This document shows, one piece after another, positions 57,417 to 64,000 of a stretch of 64,000 nucleotides of DNA. The stretch is from NCBI RefSeq assembly GCF_902498785.1, contig NZ_LR701494.1:62001-126000 (forward strand), written 5' to 3'. Below the pieces are notes generated by a model, which was not told the DNA's origin, did no database searches, and saw only the letters and a list, made by a program, of their open reading frames with translations. The stretch's first letter is position 1, and each line of letters starts with the position of its first letter. The translations under genes and the position numbers were made by a program. Source of the DNA: Sphingomonas sp. EC-HK361 (GTDB taxonomy: Bacteria; Pseudomonadota; Alphaproteobacteria; Sphingomonadales; Sphingomonadaceae).

Positions 57417-59479
57417 TGGGCCGCCTGCTGCCCAACATGCGCTCCAGCGCGCTCCCGGCCGCGATCCTGCTCCTCGTGGTGCTGATGACGGTGCCGATCC
57501 CGGCGGCGATGCTCGACATCTTCTTCGTGATGAACATCGCGATCAGCCTCGCGGTGCTGATGGTCGCGCTCAACGCGCAGAAGCCGCTCGATTTCTCCGC
57601 TTTCCCGACCGTTCTCCTGTTCGCGACCCTTTTCCGCCTCGGCCTCAACGTCGCCTCCACCCGCGTCGTCCTCGCGCACGGGCATGAGGGCGAGGCGGCG
57701 GCGGGCCATGTCATCGAGGCGTTCGGCAGCTTCCTGATCGGCGGCGATTATGTCGTCGGCATCTTCGTCTTCGCGATCCTCGTCATTATCAACCTGATCG
57801 TGGTCACGAAGGGTGCCGGCCGCGTCTCCGAGGTGTCGGCGCGCTTCACGCTCGATGCGCTGCCTGGCAAGCAGATGGCGATCGACGCCGACCTCAACGC
57901 CGGCCTCATCACCCCCGACGAAGCCAAGAAGCGCCGCGTCGATGTCGCGACCGAGGCCGAGTTCTACGGATCGATGGACGGTTCGTCGAAGTTCGTGAAG
58001 GGCGATGCCGTCGCCGGCTTGCTGATCCTCTTCGCCAACATCATCGGCGGGCTCATCCTCGGCCCTGTCAGCCACGGCCTCGCGATCGGCGTCGCGGCCA
58101 AGACCTATATCCTGCTCGCGATCGGCGACGCGCTCGTGGCCCAAATCCCGAGCCTGCTGCTGTCGATCGCCGCCGCCGCGATCGTCACCCGCGTCAATTC
58201 GGAAAAGGACCTTGCCGGCCAGATCGGCAGCCAGTTCGGGTCGGCGAAGACCTGGACGCCGGTGGCGGCGATCCTCGGCCTGCTCGGCATCCTGCCGGGG
58301 ATGCCCCACATGGTCCTGCTGCCCGCCGCCGGGATCGCCGGCTTCACCGCCTGGAAGCTGCGCCAGATCGCCCGCCGCCCGGCGCCGGTCGAGGTGATCG
58401 CTGCCGAGCCGCTCGATCAGTCCAAGATCGGCTGGGACGAGGTGACCGACGCGATGCAGGTCAATCTCGACATCGGCTATGGCCTGGTGCCGCTGGTCGA
58501 TGAGCGCAAGGGCGCGCCGCTGATGGGCCGCATCACCGGGGTGCGCCGCCAGCTGTCGAAGGAACTCGGCTTCGTGGTGCCGCAGGTCCGCGTGCGCGAT
58601 GACATCAACCTCGCGCCCTTCACCTACCGTCTGCTCGTAAATGGGGTTGTCGTGGGCGAGGACAGTGCGTCGCCCGACGAGATGCTGGCGCTCGATACCG
58701 GCAACGCGGTCGGGCAGCTGCACGGCAAGAAGGCGAAGGACCCGACCTTCGGGCTCGACGCCACATGGATTCAGCCGGGCGACGCCGATGTCGCGACCGG
58801 TTCGGGCTATCTCGTCGTCGATGCGGGCACGGTCGTCGCCACGCATCTGAACCATGTGCTCGGCGCGAACGCGTCCGATCTGCTCGGCCCCGATGAGGTG
58901 CAGGCGCTGCTCGACGGGCTGAAGGAGCGCGCGGCGAACCTTGTCGCGTCGCTGTCGCCCAGCCCGCTTTCCCTGACGACGCTGACCACCGTGCTGAAGT
59001 CGCTGCTCGCCGAGGGAATCCCGCTCAAGGAGTTCCGTCGCATCGCCGCGTCGATCGCGGTCGCCGCGCAGCGCACGCAGGATGCCGAGGAAATCCTTGA
59101 GCTGATCCGCCCCGATCTCGGTGCGCTGATCATCCAGAAGCTGTGCAGCGTGCGGGAGCCGCTGCGCGTGATGACGCTGGAAGGCGGGCTGGAAGGCATC
59201 CTGAACCAGGCGGTGCGCAGCGATCCGTCGCGCCGCCACGTTATCGAACCCGATCTCGGTCGCCGCATCGTCGAGGCGCTGCAGCGCGCCGCGCAGCCGA
59301 TGATCGCCGAGGCCAAGCCCTTCGCGCTCGTCGTCCAGCCGGCGATCCGCGTTGCCATCCGCAAGCTCGTGAAGACGGTCCTCCCGGACACGCCGGTCAT
59401 GAGCTTTTTCGAAGTGCCCGAGGACAAGGCGGTCGAGGTCGTCGCTGTCATCGGCGCCCCACAGGCGATCCCGGCATGA
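57413..59479 (+). CDS. flhA: Flagellar type III export gate protein FlhA
   Basis: The 688 aa protein has about eight transmembrane helices in its first half. The conserved cytoplasmic FHIPEP-type loop follows (FATLFRLGLNVASTR, ARFTLDALPGKQMAIDADL), with R-R-x-x-x-A-x-E-A-x-F-Y-G-x-M-D-G-x-x-K-F-V. The second half is the cytoplasmic nonamer-ring domain. It receives export substrates and chaperones. The stop overlaps fliA as ATGA. Confidence 0.95.
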   Translation: MMGRLLPNMRSSALPAAILLLVVLMTVPIPAAMLDIFFVMNIAISLAVLMVALNAQKPLDFSAFPTVLLFATLFRLGLNVASTRVVLAHGHEGEAAAGHVIEAFGSFLIGGDYVVGIFVFAILVIINLIVVTKGAGRVSEVSARFTLDALPGKQMAIDADLNAGLITPDEAKKRRVDVATEAEFYGSMDGSSKFVKGDAVAGLLILFANIIGGLILGPVSHGLAIGVAAKTYILLAIGDALVAQIPSLLLSIAAAAIVTRVNSEKDLAGQIGSQFGSAKTWTPVAAILGLLGILPGMPHMVLLPAAGIAGFTAWKLRQIARRPAPVEVIAAEPLDQSKIGWDEVTDAMQVNLDIGYGLVPLVDERKGAPLMGRITGVRRQLSKELGFVVPQVRVRDDINLAPFTYRLLVNGVVVGEDSASPDEMLALDTGNAVGQLHGKKAKDPTFGLDATWIQPGDADVATGSGYLVVDAGTVVATHLNHVLGANASDLLGPDEVQALLDGLKERAANLVASLSPSPLSLTTLTTVLKSLLAEGIPLKEFRRIAASIAVAAQRTQDAEEILELIRPDLGALIIQKLCSVREPLRVMTLEGGLEGILNQAVRSDPSRRHVIEPDLGRRIVEALQRAAQPMIAEAKPFALVVQPAIRVAIRKLVKTVLPDTPVMSFFEVPEDKAVEVVAVIGAPQAIPA

Positions 59480-60231
59480 GTCACGAACCGATGAAAGGGG
59501 CGTTCGAGAACGCCCAGCCGATCAATGCGCCGCTGACCTACAAACCGGCGCAGCGCCGCGACGAATCCGCGCTCGTGCGCGAGCATCTGCCGCTCGTGAA
59601 GAAGCTCGCCTGGCATGTCCACGGCAGCATGAGCACCGCGGTCGAGGTCGAGGACCTCGTCCAGGTCGGCCTCGTCGCGCTGGTCGAGGCGGTGGCGGGC
59701 TTCGAGGATCGCGGGCTGGTGACGTTCCGGCAGTATCTTGCCACCCGCGTACGCGGCGCGATGATCGACGAGCTCCGGCGCCACGCGGCGATGACGCGCG
59801 GCGCGATCCGCCGGCGCAAGGACTATAACCGCGCGCTGTCGGCGCTGAACGCGGCGCTCGGCCGGACGCCGACCGAGCGCGAGATCGCGGGGCATCTGGG
59901 CGTCACGCTCGACAAGCTGCGCCAGGATTATGCGACAGCGGAGGCGGTGCGCTTCGAGCCGATCGACGACGTCTATACCGACGACGCGCCCTGGTTCGCG
60001 AGCGGTGAGCCCGACGCGTTCGACCAGCTGGCCGAGAGCGAGCAGCGCGACTTGCTGATCGCTGCAATTGCAAAGCTCCCCGAGCGCGAGGCTTTGGTGA
60101 TCCAGCTCTATCATGTCGAGGAACTGAACCTGGAGGAGATCGGTCAGGTCCTCGGCATCGGGGCCGCGCGCGTGTGCCAGATCAAGAGCGCGGCCCACGC
60201 CAGATTGAAGAAGGCCATGCTTGCCCGCTAG
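59476..60231 (+). CDS. fliA: Flagellar sigma factor FliA (sigma-28)
   Basis: The 251 aa FliA/WhiG-type sigma factor has region 2 (LPLVKKLAWHVHGSM, VEDLVQVGLVALVEAVAGFE, FRQYLATRVRGAMIDELR), region 3 (GRTPTEREIAGHLGVTLDKL) and region 4 (LPEREALVIQLYHVEELNLE, EIGQVLGIGAARVCQI). It transcribes late flagellar genes and is held by FlgM. It is directly coupled to flhA, with no flhF or flhG between them. Confidence 0.94.
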   Translation: MSHEPMKGAFENAQPINAPLTYKPAQRRDESALVREHLPLVKKLAWHVHGSMSTAVEVEDLVQVGLVALVEAVAGFEDRGLVTFRQYLATRVRGAMIDELRRHAAMTRGAIRRRKDYNRALSALNAALGRTPTEREIAGHLGVTLDKLRQDYATAEAVRFEPIDDVYTDDAPWFASGEPDAFDQLAESEQRDLLIAAIAKLPEREALVIQLYHVEELNLEEIGQVLGIGAARVCQIKSAAHARLKKAMLAR

Positions 60232-60342
60232 CCACGGCGAGCCGTGGCAGGGCAAAGCTGATCTTTAGGCAATAGATCGAAATAGCCATTGGTAATCCCA
60301 CCAATCCGATAGAGTTTATCGAGGTTGTCAGGGAGATGCGCG

Positions 60343-62835
60343 ATGCTGATCGAATTGCTGTCTTTTGCGTTGCAGGTTGCCGACCAGACCACAGTGCCCA
60401 ATCCGCCGGTTCCCGCGCAGGCGGACGACGATGGCACTCGGGCAGGTCCGGCCGCCCCCGACGCGGGCGGTGATATCGTCGTGACGGCACGGCGGCGCGC
60501 GGAAACGGTGCAGAGTGTGCCGATCGCGATGTCGGTCATCGGCGGCACCGCCATCGCCGACACCGGCGCCTATAATGTCGGCCGGATCACGCAGCTGCAG
60601 CCGACGCTGCAATTCTATTCGACCAATCCGCGCAACTCCGCCGCCAATATCCGCGGGCTCGGCGCGCCGTTCGGGCTGACCAATGACGGGATCGAACAGG
60701 GGGTCGGCATCTATGTCGATCAGGTATATTACAGCCGTATCGCATCGGCGACGTTCGACTTCACCGATACCGAACGGATCGAGATCCTGCGCGGGCCGCA
60801 GGGCACGCTCTATGGCAAGAACACGACCGCGGGCGCAATCAACATCACGACCCGCAAGCCCAGTTTCACGCCGGAGGCTCGGCTGGAACTGAGCACGGGC
60901 AACTACAAGTTCGTTCAGGCGAAGGCGTCCGTCAGCGGCCCGCTGGTGGATGACAAGGTCGCGATCCGGCTGTCGGCCTCGGTCACGCGGCGCGAGGGCA
61001 CGATCTATAATGTGCGCCAAGGGGAACACGAGAACGCGCAGGACAACCAGAGCCTGCGCGCGCAGATCCTGTGGCGGGCCTCTCCGTCGATCGATCTGAC
61101 GCTCTACGGCGATTACAATCACCAGAACCCGAATTGCTGTGTGCAATATTATGCCCGGGTTGGGACGACGCAGCGCCCGCTCAACCGGCAATATGCAGCG
61201 CTGGCAGCGGCGCAGGGCTATGCGGTGCCGTCGACCGACGCGTTCGACCGGCTGACCGACGTCGATACGCCGCTGCGCGCAAAGCAGGAACTTGGCGGGC
61301 TGTCGCTGCTCGCCAACTGGGATTTGGGGCCCGCGACGCTGACGTCGGTCACGGCGTGGCGATTCTGGCACTGGGACCCGTCGAACGACCGCGACTTTAT
61401 CGGGCTGCCGATCACGACCGTGTCGGCGAACCCCTCTCAACAGAGCCAGTTCAGCCAGGAGCTGCGGATCGGATCGAACGGCAAGCGCGCCGTCGATTAC
61501 ACGCTCGGGCTGTTCTATTTCTACCAGACGATCGATACGCAGGGGCTGCAGGTGCAGGGTCAGGCGGCGAGCCGGTTCCTGCTCAATCCGGGCACGGCAC
61601 CGGCCGGCTCGGCACCCGGCGCCTGCGCGACGCCGACGACCAATGCCTGCAACCCGGCGGTGCTGAACGGATTGACCGCGCGCAACACGATCGGCTTCAC
61701 CAACACCAGTGCCGCCGCCTTCGGGAAGCTGACCTGGCACGTCACCGATGCGCTTTCGATCTCGCCGGGCCTGCGCGTCAACTACGACAAGAAGGACGGG
61801 TCCTATGTCTCGGTGGTGACGACCGGGGCGGGGGCCACGCTCGATTGCAGCGTGGCGGCGCAGGCGGCGAGCTCGACCGTCCGCGATCGTTGCGGCGTGC
61901 TGTCCCCGCAAAGCTATTCGCCCACCTTCGACAACTGGAACCTGTCGGGCGACATCACTGTCGCCTATACGGTCACGCCCGATATCCATGCCTATGCGAC
62001 CTATGCGCGCAGCTACAAGTCGGGCGGTATCAACCTGTCCGGCCTGCCGCTCGATGCGAACAACGGCCCGATCCTGACCTCGGCGACGGTCAAGCCTGAA
62101 AAGGTCAATCACTATGAGATCGGGCTGAAGACGCAGTTCCTGGATCGTCGCGCGACGTTCAACCTTGCGGGGTTCTGGACCGAGATCACGGATTACCAGG
62201 CGACGGTGACCAACGGCCAGCTCGGCGTGCTGCGCGGATATCTGGCCAATGCCGGCAAGGTCCGCACGCGAGGCGTCGAGTTCGACTCGGCGTTCCGGCC
62301 GACCGAGCGGCTCAACCTGTATGTGAACGGTGCCTACACCGACGCCAAATATCTCCGCTTCGTCGACGCACCGTGCCCGCCGGAGCTGGCAGGCGGAACG
62401 ACCGCGGCGGCGGGACAGGCGCCGAGCCCGGCGGCCACGCCCGGCGGGATCAGCCCGCAGAACTGCGACATTTCCGGCCAGCGCCTGCCGGGCGTCTCGA
62501 AATGGGCGTTTTCCTACGGTGCCGAATATGACTTGCCCGCCCGGATCGCGGGCCTGGATGGGCAGGTCTATGCCGGATATGACGGCAGCTACCGCTCGCG
62601 CTTCTCGTCCAACCCGTCGCCCTCGCGCTATACAGAGATCGACGGTTATGCGCTCAGCAATTTCCGGCTCGGCTTCAAGCAGCGCGACGGAATCAACGTC
62701 TTCGCGTGGCTGCGCAACGCGTTCGACCAGGATTACTACGAGGTGCTGGCGACCCAATCGGGCAGCACCGGGCTGATCGTGGGGCAACCGGGCGAGCCGC
62801 GGACCTATGGCGTGACGCTGTCGACGCAATTCTGA
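60343..62835 (+). CDS. TonB-dependent outer-membrane receptor 2
   Basis: The 830 aa protein has a TonB-box-like GDIVVTARRRAETVQ segment, a plug domain (VPIAMSVIGGTAI, NIRGLGAPFG, IEILRGPQGTLYGKNTTAGA) and a barrel ending FDQDYYEVLATQ...GVTLSTQF with a C-terminal phenylalanine. ATG 60343 follows AGGGAG with good spacing. The N terminus (MLIELLSFALQVADQ) lacks the usual basic residues of a signal peptide, so export from this start is doubtful. Its substrate is unknown. Confidence 0.88.
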   Translation: MLIELLSFALQVADQTTVPNPPVPAQADDDGTRAGPAAPDAGGDIVVTARRRAETVQSVPIAMSVIGGTAIADTGAYNVGRITQLQPTLQFYSTNPRNSAANIRGLGAPFGLTNDGIEQGVGIYVDQVYYSRIASATFDFTDTERIEILRGPQGTLYGKNTTAGAINITTRKPSFTPEARLELSTGNYKFVQAKASVSGPLVDDKVAIRLSASVTRREGTIYNVRQGEHENAQDNQSLRAQILWRASPSIDLTLYGDYNHQNPNCCVQYYARVGTTQRPLNRQYAALAAAQGYAVPSTDAFDRLTDVDTPLRAKQELGGLSLLANWDLGPATLTSVTAWRFWHWDPSNDRDFIGLPITTVSANPSQQSQFSQELRIGSNGKRAVDYTLGLFYFYQTIDTQGLQVQGQAASRFLLNPGTAPAGSAPGACATPTTNACNPAVLNGLTARNTIGFTNTSAAAFGKLTWHVTDALSISPGLRVNYDKKDGSYVSVVTTGAGATLDCSVAAQAASSTVRDRCGVLSPQSYSPTFDNWNLSGDITVAYTVTPDIHAYATYARSYKSGGINLSGLPLDANNGPILTSATVKPEKVNHYEIGLKTQFLDRRATFNLAGFWTEITDYQATVTNGQLGVLRGYLANAGKVRTRGVEFDSAFRPTERLNLYVNGAYTDAKYLRFVDAPCPPELAGGTTAAAGQAPSPAATPGGISPQNCDISGQRLPGVSKWAFSYGAEYDLPARIAGLDGQVYAGYDGSYRSRFSSNPSPSRYTEIDGYALSNFRLGFKQRDGINVFAWLRNAFDQDYYEVLATQSGSTGLIVGQPGEPRTYGVTLSTQF

Positions 62836-62864
62836 AGGAGGCAAAGGCCCGCAGAAATCGCGTG

Positions 62865-62882
62865 ACGTAACTGCGGTTACGT
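62865..62882. other. Perfect 7-bp dyad before the MBL hydrolase gene
   Basis: ACGTAAC-TGCG-GTTACGT lies between TonB receptor 2 and the next start, 12 bp before its ATG. No T-tract follows, so an operator-like site or a small hairpin is more likely than a terminator. Confidence 0.4.
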
Positions 62883-62894
62883 TGCTACCCGCTA

Positions 62895-64000
62895 ATGATG
62901 GCCACCGCGATCGACCGCGGCCTTGTCGCTGACGAAGGCCTTGTTCCGACGAGCCACATGCATGTCCTGAGCGACGCCGCAGGCGGCGTCGAAGGGGGGC
63001 TGACCTATCCGTTCGGCGGGCGGGCGCCGGCACCGGGCGAACTCGTCACCGTGTTGCCCGGCATCCGCTGGTGGCGGGTGCCGATGTCGGGGCCGCTGAA
63101 GCACGTCAACGGCTTGATCCTGGACGATGGCGCCGGCGTGATGGCGGTCGATACCGGAACGCGTGGTGAGGACAGCGTCGCCGCGTGGAAGGCGCTGCTC
63201 GCCGGGCCGCTCGCCGATACGCCGGTTTCGCGCGTGTTGTGCACGCATTTCCACCCCGATCATGTCGGGCTTGCGGGGTGGCTGTGCCACAGATTCGACG
63301 CGCCGCTGTTGATGACGCGCACCGAATGGCTGATGGTGCGCATGCTCGTCGCCGATGCGCAGCCCGAGGTGCCGCAGGGCATGACCGATTTCTGGCGCGG
63401 CGCGGGCTGGGACGCGGCGCAGATCGCGACCGCCAGCGCGCGCGGCTGGGGCAATTTCGGCAGATATGTCTCGCGCCTGCCGATCGGGTTCACGCGGTTG
63501 CGCGATGGTGAGGCGCTGACGATCGATGGTGCTGCGTGGGAGGTGGTGACCGGCAGCGGCCACAGTCCCGAACATGCGTGTCTGCTCGACCGCGAGCGCC
63601 GGGTGCTGATCGCGGGCGATCAGGTGTTGCCGCGGATCAGTTCGAACGTGTCGCTGACGGTGAGTGAGCCGGAGGGCGACCCGCTGGGTGACTGGCTCGC
63701 GTCGATCGCCAAGCTGAAACGGCTCCCTGACGACCTGCTGGTGCTGCCGGGGCATGGCGATCCCTTCTACGGACTGCACGCGCGACTGGATGCGCTCGAT
63801 GCCGAACACCGCGAGCGGCTGGATGGGCTGGAGGCGTATCTCACCGAGCCGCGCCGGGCGGTGGACTGTTTTGCGCGGCTGTTCCGCCGCGCGATTGGCC
63901 CTGACGTCATCGGCATGGCGACCGGCGAAGCGCTCGCGCATCTGCGCCGGCTGGAGGTCGAGGGCCGCGCGGTGCGCGAGACACGCGACGGGGTGTGGTG
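62895..64000 (+). CDS. MBL-fold hydrolase with winged-helix end (partial)
   Basis: 368 codons are open to the window edge. The metallo-beta-lactamase domain shows VLCTHFHPDHVGLAG (H118, H120, D122, H123), a GSGHSPEHACLLD histidine, LIAGDQVLPRISSN and VLPGHGDPF. A C-terminal helical/winged-helix region follows (LEAYLTEPRRAVDCFARLFR). The layout resembles the LACTB2/RNase-like group. ATG 62895 (or 62898) is the first start after the TAA at 62868. The stop lies beyond the window. Confidence 0.83.
   Translation, partial: MMATAIDRGLVADEGLVPTSHMHVLSDAAGGVEGGLTYPFGGRAPAPGELVTVLPGIRWWRVPMSGPLKHVNGLILDDGAGVMAVDTGTRGEDSVAAWKALLAGPLADTPVSRVLCTHFHPDHVGLAGWLCHRFDAPLLMTRTEWLMVRMLVADAQPEVPQGMTDFWRGAGWDAAQIATASARGWGNFGRYVSRLPIGFTRLRDGEALTIDGAAWEVVTGSGHSPEHACLLDRERRVLIAGDQVLPRISSNVSLTVSEPEGDPLGDWLASIAKLKRLPDDLLVLPGHGDPFYGLHARLDALDAEHRERLDGLEAYLTEPRRAVDCFARLFRRAIGPDVIGMATGEALAHLRRLEVEGRAVRETRDGVW

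Noticed and set aside
60328..63033. 901-codon open frame antisense to TonB receptor 2
   Set aside because: It is the mirror of a clear TonB receptor; composition is arginine-rich and there are no recognisable motifs.

Overview
The window looks like a stretch of ordinary chromosome from a GC-rich alphaproteobacterium of the order Sphingomonadales (Sphingomonas or a close relative). The evidence is gene order and style rather than any marker RNA: rnd-lptC-lptA-lptB-rpoN, rpmF-plsX-fabH-ihfA-merR, coaBC-dut, two large TonB receptors, a pabB-pabC fusion, paired aspartyl proteases, and several families of short palindromic intergenic repeats of the kind common in sphingomonads. No rRNA, tRNA, CRISPR array, prophage or complete insertion sequence was recognised.

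Layout. 1-5.6 kb: recF, an EF-hand/OmpA protein, a PAS-GGDEF cyclase and gyrB. 5.8-10.1 kb (minus): RNase D, LPS export genes lptC, lptA, lptB, and sigma-54 (rpoN). 10.4-16.4 kb: a glycine-rich double cold-shock protein, an ankyrin protein, a SCO-type copper chaperone, a YcgN-type protein, a YgjP-type metallopeptidase and a class A PBP. 16.5-19.8 kb (minus): msrB and a tightly overlapping type III polyketide synthase / methyltransferase / flavoprotein operon. 19.9-31.6 kb: a rearranged ligase-associated DNA-repair module (exonuclease, DEXH helicase, PdeM) interrupted by two tandem AraC regulators, two aspartyl proteases, an M20 peptidase and kup. 31.7-40.1 kb: msrA with a tiny membrane ORF, an aminotransferase, pabBC, an MBL hydrolase, a MAPEG protein, then the L32/fatty-acid/IHF block. 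40.2-44.8 kb: TetR, TonB receptor and MFS transporter. 44.9-53.6 kb: a small secreted protein, a PPP phosphatase, wecC-wecB, galU, a MoeB/ThiF E1 enzyme, dut, coaBC and a polytopic membrane protein. 53.6-60.2 kb: a flagellar block (motA/motB-like, flgA, flgM, flgN, transglycosylase, flhA, fliA). The window ends with a second TonB receptor and a truncated MBL hydrolase.

How it fits together. The flagellar block carries two sigma-54 promoter matches, and rpoN lies in the same window. Both matches sit so that the predicted transcript would begin about one base before the ATG, which suggests leaderless flagellar mRNAs. FlgM and FliA form the sigma-28 checkpoint. wecB, wecC and galU point to nucleotide-sugar supply for surface polysaccharide. 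The most attractive candidate for a little-described system is the three-gene PKS operon, whose parts parallel the Streptomyces srsABC phenolic-lipid pathway. Next are the tandem AraC pair occupying the usual place of the ligase in the repair module, and an apparent rearrangement scar where a truncated gene tail resembling UbiB meets the flagellar block.
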